A DNA stretch of 64,000 nt, from assembly GCF_026230105.1 (NCBI RefSeq), contig NC_079478.1, positions 19,111,653 through 19,175,652 of the forward strand, written 5' to 3'. This document shows, one piece after another, positions 37,801 to 46,650 of this stretch. Under the pieces are notes generated by a model. That model was not told the origin of the DNA. It made no database searches and was given only the letters and a program-made list of their open reading frames with translations. Each line of letters starts with the position of its first letter. Position 1 is the first letter of the stretch. The position numbers and the translations under genes are program-made. This DNA comes from Diorhabda sublineata (lineage: Eukaryota > Arthropoda > Insecta > Coleoptera > Chrysomelidae).

Positions 37801-40800
37801 AATCCATATTGTCATATTAAATTTCCGAAATTTTTTCATATATTTCAAATTCATTTCGCGTATCAGCAACAACTTTGATCAAACCATGGTAATCGTTGAT
37901 CACTTCAGCAATGATACAATCAAATTTTTGCAATCTTTGGCTAACAGCGTTAAAACTTGAGAGTAAAAAATACCAAACTATCTGAATAAATGCTGTCTCA
38001 ATTTGCTCTAATTGAATTCGAATCCCTTTAGCTTCTTTTCTTTCAGTCGCATTTTGTCCGGTATGTTCTTTAAGAATAATCAAAGTCTCAATTATTTCGT
38101 TCTGGGGATTTGTAAATGAGTAGCGTCTGACGATTTTTATTTATCGGATAAGGTTATAACATATGTTTATAATTAGTATTGTTTCACGTAGAATAGAATT
38201 GAGTTGTTAGTTTCACGATAAAACCCATATTATAAGCGCTTGGAGTGGAATACATAACGTATCTGAAGCTTGGATAGGTCAAAACCGACATTTTCGTTGC
38301 GGAGCCGTATTTTCCGAACAGTGCATTTTGGTTAACTGCTGTGTGATAAAAAGGTAGGTCAAGGGTTTCTGAAAAATATATGCAAAATTTTCGCCAATTA
38401 AGGATGGGGTCATAATGGCGGCCGTTTGAAATGAGTGTACCACTTGAAGTGCTTACACAGCATATTCACAACGTAGACTTCTACATGACCAACTGGGCTC
38501 AAAAAACGTTTTTCGGAAAAATGAATATTGAATGATATCCCAATGTTTGAAAAAAATCGACATTGATTTTTTTGTTAGGTGAATCCATTTAGAGTTAGCC
38601 TTTCATTAAATTATATATTTAAATTTTTATTTGCACTGACATTATTGACTCTTAAATTGAATGAGTATTGTATAAACTCGCCTAATTTTTTAACATTTCT
38701 ATTTTAACAAGTCCACGTCGATCGACCGTCCGTCACGCCACACGCCTTCGAATAAATGGCAGATCGGTGAGGATACTTCATAAAGATCTTCGATTTCACT
38801 TGTATAAAATAAAGGTTGTTCATTCTATTTACCTGGGTGATTATAAGCCGCGTCTCAGATTTTGTGAGGTTATGCTTTAGAGTTTTGAAGAAAATGATGA
38901 CTAAATTAACAACTTGTGAATGAGTGATGAGGCACATTTTCACCTCTCCGGTTTTGTAAACAAACAAAATTTCAGGTACTGGGCGGAGGAGAACCCATGT
39001 TTGCTTCATGGAACACCTCTTTATTCTCAGAAAGTGACAATATGGTGTGCAATGTCGGCAAATGGAATCATCGGTCCGTATTTTTTTGAAAATGAGGCTG
39101 AAAATGCCTGAACTTCACTGGTTCAATGGAAACACGCTTTTTCAACAAGACAGTGCAACAAGCCACACAGCAATGAATGCGGTAAATGCTTTGTTCCCAA
39201 GGAGTGTCGTATCTTGAAACGGGGATAAAACTTGGACCCCTTGGTCTCCCGACCTTACTGTCTGCGATTTCTTTTTATGGGGTTATCTAAAAACGAAAGT
39301 GTTTAGAACTGATCCACTCAGGACAATCCCGGTCCTCAAACAACGAATTCGTGACGAGATTGCACCAATACCTGTTGATATGCTGCGAAGAGTTATGCAG
39401 AACGTTCAGACTAAACTTCATGAGTGCATAGGTGTCAACGGATGATATTTGGCAGATGTAGTTTTCAAAAAAATACTCTTTTATTCCCCATTAATTTATT
39501 AATACTTACAAAAGAAATATTTTTTATGGCTGCTTATGAAAATGAGAGTTTTACCTAAGAAAGTAGCTTATTTCACATATGTACTAAAAAATAAGAAAAC
39601 ATACATGTATTGAAATGTTAGCGATGTCATAAATGTAATGCAACATTACAAAACCCACTGCAATTTAGTAATTGTTGTAATGATAAATTTACATTTAACT
39701 TTTATAACGTCTCAGAAAAAAAATAAACCAAAATCATTAATAATTATTTAGTTCTTGTATATAGAAATAGTTTTATCAGGTATTCCAACCAAGAAACTAA
39801 AATTGCCCCTTAAGTTAATTAATATAATTTTATTTATACGTATAATTGTGATTTTAGGTGAAAACGACATTTTTAAATCATCCAAACATTCAAAATTACC
39901 TAATTTCATTACAAAAACTAGAAAAATATTACCTAACAAGTCATTGGTTCGCTAGACCAGAGGCAATGTTCTTAATGGATGTTTTGAAGTCTTCGGTGGT
40001 GATTAAAAACGAATTGGATACTTCTATTTTTTACGATTTGGCAGTAAAATGTTTGTGCGTTTTTAATTCCGAACAGAAGAATGATATTAGGTTCATTCTA
40101 GCGAACATCATATTTTGTTCGAAATTTTATCCTAGTGAAGTGCTTATGAAACATTTAGATATTAGTCTAAGAAATGTCAGTTTGGAGATTTCATTAAATA
40201 ATCTAAATGAAATTTTAAAGGTGTACACCCAGATATTAGGATTGCAACAAGTAAGTATATATACACTACCGGTTAAAAGTTTTCGTCCATCCTATAGTTT
40301 GCGAGATATACAACAAAACAAAACAAATAAAACTGTAATTATTACATATTGAAATTTTTTATTCATCGATGTAACCCCGTTTTGTTGTTATTAATTCAGT
40401 GCACAATTTTGGCACTCTCTGTAACAATTTCGACAAATAATCGTCGTCTATTTGGTTCCATTCGTTTTTCAGGATATTCCGAAGATGTGAAGTAAAAGTA
40501 GGTGCTACTCTCTGATTTCCCTGTCTATTTTATCCCACAACTTAATCGGATTGAGGTCGGGTAACTGTGACGGCCAAATCTTTACTTTCAGTACATTTTT
40601 CCTCTCCAATTATTTCAAATTCTTTTTGGAATGCTTGGGATAGTCATCCTGGAAGATACATTTTCAGCCGATCAGGCGTTGGCCAGGACGTGCTTTATTT
40701 GCATTTCGTTTTTCCTTTAACCTTCGCACAAACTCTCTTCTCTTAGACCCAAAAACCTCAAACTTTGACTTATTACTCTATACAACTCTCTCCCACTATT

Positions 40801-43800
40801 CATGCGTCCCATTTTTATGTTCTTTAGCCCACTGCAACCTATGGATTTTATTTTGACGTCTTACAAGAGGTTTCTTTACTGCCCCTCTTTCAATAAAGCC
40901 AGATTTTTTCAATCTCGTTTTATCTATAGAAGTACTCAAAGGCGGATCCCTAGATTCATTGATCTAAGCTGTCATCTCTGGGCCCGTAGTGGCTCCTGGT
41001 GAATTCGGCGGAATTGGTACCGTTACTTTTGCCTAAACTATTAAGAATTGCGATTAATGCACGCAAGTATGAATTTTCGAGAACGAAAACAAACTTCTCA
41101 AAAAAATACCTTAATGCAAAAAGTATAAATCACAGCACGTTCTTGCTTCTTACTGCGCTAACTGGGACTAAACTACAATCATAAACACCAAAGAAATAAT
41201 TCACAGTTAAAGAATAATACACAAATCAGCTGGTACTGGCAAGTTTTAACTTGTCGCTCTACGCTTTTATATAGTGAACAAATAACGGACACTATTATTT
41301 TTGTTTGTAAGACATCGTTTCGACCTTCGCTTGACAATATGAAAGAGAAATTTATTTTATTTTGAAATTTAAGGAATGGATTATGGGGTATGTTATTTAT
41401 TTAATTCATTAAATGCAAAGTAATTAATTATATTATTTTTTATTTTAATTTTTTTTTCATTAGGAGGTTTACCCCCATTCTTAGGATTTTTACCCAAATG
41501 GATTGTAATCAACAATTTAGTTTTAAATCAAACATACACTTCAAGGTAATTTTAATTATTACAACCCAACCTTAATCACCATCTACTTTTATATATGATT
41601 GACATTTTCTTCATTATCAATTTTAATAGTAGAAAACTTGATTAAATCTACAAATTTTATTCATTTTATTTTTTTATTTCTAAATACATTCACTTTACTT
41701 AGCTTTCATCTTTGTACTGGGGTTTCAAATATCCTTTAAAGATTTAAGTTAAGTTAAACTTTCAACCTTCAAAGTTTACTATAGATTTTGTCTAAGTCTT
41801 GAAAATTATTTACCTTTAAATTTGCAATTTTATATCATACTTGAATATAAGACCTGCTAAAAGAATAATATTATTCGTAAATAAATTTACGGTTTATCGC
41901 TTGAACTCAATTATATTACCGAATAAATAAATAAAAAAATCTGGAATAATTTTATAAAGTTTATTACACTGTTTATATTGAAAAATATAATATTGATAAA
42001 GATTTTCTTCGAAAATCTGATGCATTGATTTATATCAATTTAACAGAGTCTGATATTATTTTGACTCTAGTAAGACTTTTGTACATAATCATAAAATGAA
42101 TAAAAATTGCCCATTCTGTGTAATCGAATGGATCTGGTGGTTCAACTGTCTATTTTTATTCAGTCACTAAGTTTCCATTAGCTTTCTGTTGACAATGTTC
42201 GTCATTTTTCTCTCCTATATTTTTGGTTTCCACTTCTGTTATTTTGATTTCTATTTCAGTCATCTTATTTTCAATTCTGCAGTTTTGTCTTTTTCGATCT
42301 TGACATTGCGGGTTTTATAACCAAGAAAATCAGAGGGTCTGATTCTCTCGTTGTAGCAAAAGGAAAACCATCTACTTTTCTTTTCAGTCTTGCATAATAC
42401 AGCTCCTCACTAAAAATTAACAATTTGGTTTTGAACTGTGATATAAATATTCAACATTGAACATTTGCAACTTGATATATAAAAAGTATCAATTTTTTCA
42501 ATTTAATTCACAGGTTTCAAAGTTTAAACTTATTTTCTACTTCTCATTGCCAAACAGGTATGATAAAAATTAAAAGCTATTAATTAAACTGTTCTGAAGA
42601 AATACAATCAGTTGGCTACCAGTCAATGGATTATACTTTTCTCCTTGCAAGCTATTGGAGACGTTTATATACTTTCCATTTAACACTACTCTGTAATATT
42701 TAGATTTTAACGTATAATTTTAATGTTTATTGAATTTTAGGGTTCGCCAGATTTTTCTAGATCGTGTTGTTTGAACATAAGTGTGGGGAACGTTATCCCA
42801 ATGGACTGGATCTACACACCAATACTGGTATTATACTCAAACCAACAACAGAATAAGAAGGAACAAGATGAACAAGAACAAGTTTTTGTTATAAGTAACT
42901 GTCTTCGTTGGATTTTAATCTATGAAACTTATTTTCCTTTTTTGGCATCAAGAATAAATCCTACCGACAAATTTTGTAGGCTTGCTTGTGTGTTTTTAGG
43001 TAGCGACAATTTATTTTTAATTCCAGAAATTCACGATTTATTGGAACTTTGTTTGAAGAATGTTCTCAAATACGAAAGAGAATTGAACTTTGATAAGGAA
43101 ATACAAGGTACAAGTATACATTATTTTCTGGAACAAATTCAGATGCAAAATAGTATCAACTTTTAGGTTTAAGTAATTTTCAAGATTTCTACACCCAGTT
43201 ATTAGAACAATATCAAGGAGTTAGTTATGGTGATGTTTTGTTTGGAAATATAATTGTTGTACCTTTAGCACAAAAACATAATCTGCAATTTAGGAAAACA
43301 CTTTGGTCGGAATATATGGGTGTTGTTCAGGTGTTTAACATGACTCCAGAACAAGTATGTAGCAATGTGTTAAATATTTACGATATAAGTGTCGTAAAGA
43401 TTAATATTACTAAATGAGATGGGAACTTTAATAACCCATTGAATATCGTAATATGAATTTAAGATACGAATATAGTACATTATTTTACCTACTACCAATT
43501 ATGTTAATTATTTACTCAAAATTAGTCAATATTCCTGAAATTAATGATATTAGAATCATGTAACAAGCAAGCGTTGCGCTCATTGTTGATTTATTTTGCG
43601 AACTGTCAATTTTGAAGCGTTCACTTCAGTTTGCTGAATAAACATCACTAATTGTACAGGTGTTGTGTTTAATTATTATAATAAATGAAGTTTAATTTTT
43701 TATTCATGAGTTCATTCCACTAGTGCGGTAAAGTATCTCATTACGAAACTTATATTAGTATCGTAAAGTAAATTTTCTGAATGGCTTCAATAACAAATCT

Positions 43801-45475
43801 AAAATCAATTAACTTAACTCAGGAGTGGCAAAATACTTCTAAGCGTGGGCCATGATGAAATTTTCAAAATGTCTACCGGGGCGGAGACCGTATGCTATGG
43901 ACAAACAAAAATGTTTTGGCTGTTTTTTTACTACCCAAGAAATTTTTTTGAGAAAAACGCTAGAAGTGTCATAGATAATAGTAATTATAAATTGTCTTGC
44001 TTACTTACATGCGATATCTTTATATCAATTACAGAAAGAGAAAATTCGCGATCATAATGCTTCTGTCTCTACTTCAATCAATCGGTTAAAATTACAAATT
44101 CGTTGATATCTTTAGAATCCATTTGCGAAAATACTGATTTTAGTATGCATAATATTTTTGACAATCAGAGTTTTCTTTGATTACATTGTATAAAATAGAC
44201 TTAAACTTTTACTTTTTATCCATATAATACAAAAGTTGCTACTTGTTTTGAGATATGGCAACACTGTGAATATGTCAAATCTGACATTGCCAAGATAAAG
44301 TTTGACATTTTTAATGGTGAACGTACTTAGAATGTGTTGTCATACGAGTGCTATTTAAGTTGTTTACAGATACTTGAAACATCTGTCTTGGTCAAAAAAT
44401 GGAATTATATCACGAACATTTCTATGACTTTCTACATAAATTAAACCAACAGCAGTGTACCGATTATCTCGCTTCGACTTTTAGTCATGAAGCATCATCT
44501 GGAGCCACCGTCTTTCGCTGGTTTTTCGAATTCAATCGTGGTCGCACTTCGTTACAGGATGAATTTCGTGAAGGTCATCCAAAATCGGCTGTTGTGCCAG
44601 ACAACATCGATGCTGTGCGTAAACTGATATTGCAAGGTCGTTATGTGACATATGAGATTGAGGCATAATTGGGCATTATAGGCCTCTCACTTACATTCGA
44701 TATTGCATTGATGCAAAGAAATGCTGAAAAAATTCAATACAATTGTATTGTCGTTCAAGATGAGTAAAATCCAACAAAATTCGTTCGCGAACGAAGCACC
44801 TAAATGCAAATGGTCGTCTATTTTCTCGGAATAACTGAACATGTCTCCACCGCTACATTAGAGCTCAAAACCAATGGCAGAAGAGAAATCATTGGCACCC
44901 AATGAATTCTTCTTATTCTCGCAGATCGAAAATAAATTGTGAGGTCAATGTTTTTCTACACCAGAAGAAGCGGTTGATACGTTCCAATCACATATTCTGG
45001 AGATACCTCAATAGGAATGGACGAAATGCATCTACAATTGGTTCAAATCATGCAAAAGTGTATTGATCTTAATAGAGAAAATTTTGAAAAATAATAGCCC
45101 TATCCAATTATAAATATTTGTTTTTATTTGTCTATATTAAAACTTGAGTAGCAACGCTCGTAGTGACAGAACTCGACATTCTCACATTTTTGCGTGTGTA
45201 AATCTGGTTAACTTTAGATGTATAAGTGCCAAATATCTTTCGATTTTGAATTGACAGCCAGATAGGTAGTACTTGGAATGTTACTAATTTTTTTATTTAA
45301 TTTCTAGTATAATGGTAATATTGATTTACTCTTGGAACCTCAAGAGGATGACATGTCTCTATTAAAGTGCTACAGAAGAGCTATAGTTAGTAACATGGTT
45401 AGAAAACATACTATACTGTTCAAAATTGCAAATCATCATGTAGAAAGTTTTATTAAAAGAAAAAGAACGGAATAG
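16816..45475 (+). CDS. Rpap1: RNA polymerase II-associated protein 1
   Basis: RPAP1 links RNA polymerase II to assembly and Mediator-dependent transcription. Sixteen exons: 16816-16942, 17521-17711, 17944-18195, 18331-18635, 19613-19744, 24425-24796, 26205-26371, 26428-26530, 26615-26755, 26842-27064, 31704-31843, 34781-34958, 39858-40250, 42741-43107, 43167-43354, 45308-45475. They total 3447 nt, 1148 residues (human about 1390), with phases matching at every junction. The start MYSRPKPGETEEDLLRLQ is the conserved N-terminus. RPAP1_N spans roughly residues 182-215 (MTVQEIIEEREKLLSMMDP). RPAP1_C follows, from KWLNFDIVETNKLAWM through FDFEGWILPY to the block HHGDEPGRPGYTLQELFQLS. The remainder is helical-repeat-like, ending with LLKCYRRAIVSNMVRKH. 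One intron is GC-AG (donor at 26756) and the exon 5 donor is a weak GTTGGT. Introns are crowded with transposons, yet no exon is damaged. Confidence 0.94.
18636..19612 (+). other. RPAP1 intron 4
   Basis: A 977-bp intron. Its middle (about 18700-19430) is less AT-rich than its flanks, which hints at an old insertion, but I recognise no termini or coding trace. The open frame at 18761-18970 has no coding support. Confidence 0.4.
19819..23323 (+). mobile_element. hAT transposon in RPAP1 intron 5
   Basis: A 3505-bp element. The left end is TAGTGATGTGGGGAGGAAAA and the right end the related inverse (complement TAGAGTTGTGGAAAATTTTCC). It is flanked by 8-bp target copies TGATCAGG (19811-19818) and TAATCAGG (23324-23331), with one mismatch, the size typical of hAT. 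It carries a broken transposase in the same direction as RPAP1. Confidence 0.82.
20300..22715 (+). pseudogene. hAT transposase pseudogene (BED finger, DUF659 type)
   Basis: The N-terminal BED-type zinc finger (KCKYCDQRYANNAARMKKHL) runs from before 20318 to about 20493, followed by an apparent intron with GTAAGT donor and a TTGCAG acceptor at about 21354. The second part (21355-21966) has a frameshift near 21475 and includes LLTDGWTDIQGNPLMNIM and ALVSDNASNMKLAWHKL, the region with catalytic Asp residues, then a stop. About 100 residues before 22083 seem deleted. The C-terminal dimerisation domain (RILNITPTAASCERNWKAF) runs to 22715. The shift, stop and deletion make it non-functional. Confidence 0.85.
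23632..24268. mobile_element. inverted-repeat (foldback-like) element, copy 2, one arm missing
   Basis: It begins ATTGTACCGGGTGTCCCAAT like the tips of copy 1 and follows one arm closely to about 24095. It then runs through the unique centre in the opposite orientation to copy 1 (the block ATCGATATCTTTTTCGTATT reads forward here and as its complement near 12000) and stops at CCTTTAAAC without the second arm. A plain reading is an insertion in the opposite orientation followed by loss of one arm. It ends 157 bp before RPAP1 exon 6. Confidence 0.8.
25235..25966 (+). mobile_element. short hAT element in RPAP1 intron 6
   Basis: The termini CAGTGGCGTAGCTACG and its imperfect inverse GTTATGCCACTG are flanked by 8-bp target copies ATCATGAC (25227-25234) and ATCATGAT (25967-25974). 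The 732-bp body keeps the end of a hAT transposase at about 25560-25850: LEHIYPNVYIAIRIRLTMP followed by ESTASTERS, the start of the dimerisation domain, with stops and shifts. It is an internally deleted relative of a ZMYM-like hAT. Confidence 0.82.
27380..28420 (-). mobile_element. possible piggyBac-type remnant in RPAP1 intron 10
   Basis: Inverted repeats of about 45 bp occur at 27396-27440 (GTTACCATATGCTAATGCTA) and 28365-28408 (complement GTTACCATTTGATAACGCTA). Between them on the minus strand is an 88-codon frame (27918-28184) that I cannot place. After several stops comes RRRCAGECLSPDKTMCKKCQ followed by VSLCIDCF (about 27575-27660), which resembles the C-terminal Cys-rich finger of piggyBac transposases. 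I see no TTAA pair, so the family is tentative. Confidence 0.45.
28421..29815. other. RPAP1 intron 10, middle part
   Basis: No recognised coding sequence. A degenerate, roughly three-fold repetition around CCAAAAATAGTAAATGA-like units lies at 29285-29580. It could be subterminal sequence of the neighbouring MULE or an independent element. Confidence 0.4.
29817..31553 (-). pseudogene. MULE-type transposase pseudogene with SWIM-like finger
   Basis: Minus-strand pieces appear in the expected order. At 31553-31076 there is an N-terminal zinc-binding-like region (EFIKNEKTWSIQKVYKTEEE, KRCYRSNKVKLR). At 30635-30372 is the MULE core: HQFGLAVTTAERTGDFIFLF and NILVCDGAKAIQTAFDRTF, the second holding the catalytic Asp. 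At about 30280-30180 is WFLEIASEIVKDWSNKYTI. At 29960-29817 is a SWIM-like NCPKFLKDCSCKHFVVLGIR and a basic tail KRKRGR, ending at the TAA at 29817-29819. Frames change several times. Terminal repeats were not found. Confidence 0.75.
32330..32740 (+). mobile_element. LINE 3' fragment (RNase H-like) in RPAP1 intron 11
   Basis: The plus strand reads GISGNESTDRNAKEAAKNPL, the last block of a Jockey/R1-type RNase H. It continues to FCLCAKHTLTDC-like sequence and ILEFAKARENI, with a stop near 32638, the usual ORF2 ending of such elements. It is truncated upstream. Confidence 0.6.
32741..33480. other. RPAP1 intron 11, middle part
   Basis: AT-rich DNA. The plus-strand open frame at 33161-33433 begins MTREFLGATPKENYTFKGPG, followed by AMSHTRWVSKAIYCLKIF. 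The phrase resembles a piece of a transposon-derived open frame, but I cannot name the family. No termini were found. Confidence 0.35.
33484..34760 (-). mobile_element. LINE reverse-transcriptase fragment in RPAP1 intron 11
   Basis: On the minus strand, about 34760 to 33484, broken frames spell YFEGFTEQI, GYPLSSVQFNLALEGIIRAG, the active-site block CLAYSDDVTLIARN (about 34082-34125) and the C-terminal tail around RRKVGEQDLRQKNIQSWRKK. This matches a CR1/RTE-like ORF2. Many stops and shifts are present and the 5' part is missing. Confidence 0.72.
35180..35760. repeat. degenerate ~270-bp direct duplication, less AT-rich
   Basis: Two units, about 35330-35520 and 35590-35760, share an order of blocks: CTCTTCCGAGCTC versus CTCCGAGGCTCCAGCTC, TCTGCGCATC versus TCTACGCATTC, GTCAGCACCGTCACG versus GTCGGCACCTTAACAG, and TAGGAGTATTTCTTATATAA versus TAGAAGTATTACATATAT. 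It is unlike the surrounding intron in composition. Possibly two copies of a short non-autonomous element. Confidence 0.5.
35821..38090 (-). mobile_element. hAT remnant in RPAP1 intron 12, split by a later insertion
   Basis: One end, CAGGGCCGGGCTTAAAC at 35821, is of hAT type. The minus strand holds transposase C-terminal pieces: FLLSSFNAVSQRLQKFD within 37817-38083, VEIAYRIFITLAVTNCSGD and RSFSCLKSIKNFLRST within 37620-37793, and SLNSLAILCFKSDLLQRLGF at about 36000-36125. The reading resumes in frame across the intervening 36137-37621 element once a single target TA is counted. No second hAT terminus was seen near 38090. Confidence 0.75.
36137..37621 (-). mobile_element. Tc1/mariner-like element with very long inverted repeats, inserted in the hAT
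   Basis: The 1485-bp element is flanked by TA on both sides (36135-36136 and 37622-37623). The ends are CAGTGTGTGTCAAAAAAAG and the complement CAGAGTGTTTCAAAAAAAG. The similarity continues inward for roughly 350-450 bp with indels: both arms share AGAAAACTGAAAAATATTTG, TTTTACGATTTTGCC, ATGAATATGTTTTGGAAGCT, and further in GATTTGAAAATTAT. A transposase scrap remains at 36640-36854 (minus: HNWCDENPHVKRV, then FKVNVWAATLGN). Confidence 0.8.
38700..39480 (+). pseudogene. Tc1/mariner-superfamily (DDE_3) transposase remnant, RPAP1 intron 12
   Basis: Broken plus-strand frames spell RSTVRHATRLRINGRSVRRI, MSDEAHFHLSGFVNKQNFR (first catalytic Asp region), VTIWCAMSANGIIGPYFFE, and after shifts a GVI-WGYLK-like block near 39280. 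The tail matches RDEIAPIPVDMLRRVMQNVQ, ending about 39447. This transposase family is common in insect genomes. The N-terminus is missing and several stops are present. No termini were identified. Confidence 0.78.
40264..41275 (-). mobile_element. Tc1-like element remnant in RPAP1 intron 13
   Basis: The left tip TA-CACTACCGGTTAAAAGTTTT (from 40262) is the usual Tc1-like terminus. The minus strand from about 40560 to 40360 reads as a Tc1 C-terminus (NILKNEWNQIDDDYLSKLLQ, then RVPKLCTE). The right boundary is not clear; 41275 is an estimate based on AAGTTTTAACTTG near 41240 and ATAGTG at 41272. The short plus-strand frames inside are shadows. Confidence 0.6.
41451..41915 (+). other. NUMT: nuclear copy of mitochondrial ND2 end plus tRNA-Trp/Cys/Tyr
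   Basis: 41456-41540 translates as SLGGLPPFLGFLPKWIVINN, the most conserved part of insect ND2. Frameshifts follow, but the C-terminal sense continues to about 41740 (a STLGVSNIL-like ending). tRNA-Trp-like sequence (AAGATTTAAGTTAAGTTAAA, anticodon loop CTTTCAACC) spans about 41738-41805. Inverse tRNA-Cys-like sequence (complement of AATTTGCAAT) spans about 41806-41862, and inverse tRNA-Tyr-like sequence (ATTTACGGTTTATCGCTTGA) about 41863-41915. This is the ancestral insect mitochondrial order. It lies in RPAP1 intron 13 and is not functional: ND2 is frameshifted and truncated, and mitochondrial tRNAs would not be expected to work here. Confidence 0.85.
41916..42740. other. RPAP1 intron 13, distal part
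   Basis: 825 bp of AT-rich DNA with pyrimidine-rich patches (about 42180-42300). No coding or mobile-element signature recognised. Confidence 0.4.
44230..45160 (+). mobile_element. mariner element (cecropia/Bmmar1-like), internally deleted, RPAP1 intron 15
   Basis: The 931-bp element is flanked by TA (44228-44229, 45161-45162). Inverted ends CAAAAGTTGCTACTTGTTTTGA and complement CGAGCGTTGCTACTCAAGTTTT match. The transposase starts at 44399 (MELYHEHFYDFLHKLNQQQC) and is open to 44668 with TVFRWFFEFNRGRTSLQDEF, EGHPKSAVV and VRKLILQGRYVTYEIEA. A stop, deletions and shifts follow. The later part still shows QDE-NPTKFVRERST and a final MQKCIDLNRENFEK near 45095. Full-length mariners are about 1.3 kb, so roughly 350 bp is missing. 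Confidence 0.88.
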
Positions 45476-45929
45476 AATATATTTGAAATATATTGGTGTT
45501 TTTATTTTTACCTGTCATAACATATCTGATTTCAATAATGACTATACAATATCAATAATTGCTGTGTTCCATCATAAAGAAAATGTATTGTGTATTCATT
45601 ACATTGAATTGAAAAGGAGAAATAATATCAAGAATATCACTGAAAAAAGTATTATTATTAAAAGCAGCGATAGCTTTTACTTCTTTTACATACATACATA
45701 TCGATCAATAAGCTTCCTATCTGATATATAGAGATGACTCAAAATCAAATTTCCATATTTTTCCATTGAAGTACGATGTTTAAAGTTTTTTACAACGGTA
45801 AATAAAAAGACTTGCGTGAATCTATAAAACGCTGCTTTTAACCAGGAAAAATACCGTTTGAACATATTCTTGACGTGAACGTATACCGCATTCTCAAAAT
45901 CTGGTCCTAAGGACTACTGGCAGTTTCCA
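45476..45929. other. RPAP1 3' flank
   Basis: Non-coding. AATAAA occurs at about 45798-45803 and could serve RPAP1, though this was not tested. The frame at 45483-45731 has no support. Confidence 0.4.
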
Positions 45930-46450
45930 TATTAATGAAAAAAGTTTCAAGGGGAGAAAAATCTGCCTAATGTGAGGACAAAGAAATTGGAAAAGTGCTG
46001 TACTGTATCACCCTCGAATGCAATGTAATTTGGCTTTAAAAAACTTCTCTTAACTAGGCCCTAGACTTATTGAACGTTGCTATGCCTATTATATTGAGTA
46101 AAAGGGAAGAACATCCACGTTGAAACATAACTGTAATTTGAGGACAACGAAAATGGAAAAGCGCTGGATTGTATAACCGTCGAATGCAAAGTAATTTGGC
46201 TTTAAAAACATTTATAATTAGGCCGTGGACTTATTGAACGTTACTATGGTTATTATATTAACTACAAAGGAAGAAAATCCATGTTTAAACATAAGCCTAA
46301 TTTGAGGACAAAGAAATCGGAAAAGTGTTGGTCTGTATCACCCTCGAATACAAAGTAATTTGTCTTAAAAAAGCTTCACATTTGTTATCTAGGCCGTGGC
46401 CTTATTGAATGTTGCTATAGCTATTATATTAAGTACAAGGAAGTCGTTGA
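45930..46450. repeat. tandem array, ~165-bp unit, about three copies
   Basis: The marker block GAGGACAAAGAAATTGGAAA recurs at 45974, 46140 and 46304 (spacings 166 and 164 bp). The blocks TATCACCCTCGAATGCAA, AAGTAATTTGGCTTTAAAAA, AGGCCGTGGACTTATTGAA and GTTGCTATGGCTATTATATT follow in order within each unit. A partial unit precedes the first. Copies are roughly 80-90% alike by eye. It looks like a short satellite array or the internal repeats of a mobile element. Confidence 0.85.
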
Positions 46451-46650
46451 GGAAGATGCCTCGTTAACTTCTTTTATTTATTATTAAAAATAGTAAAATT
46501 TGACGCTGAATGTCCAATCAGTTATTTCATCTGACATTATTTCATCATTAAATATTAGTTGGTGAAACACTCCTAATATATTTCCAAATGTTTATTTTGA
46601 CAATGTCAAAAATATTTTTACAGAAATTCTACAAATAAAACCATTGCAAA

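Noticed and set aside
41738..41915. Three tRNA-like sequences as working tRNA genes
   Set aside because: They are mitochondrial-type tRNAs adjoining a frameshifted ND2 piece, so part of a nuclear mitochondrial insertion.
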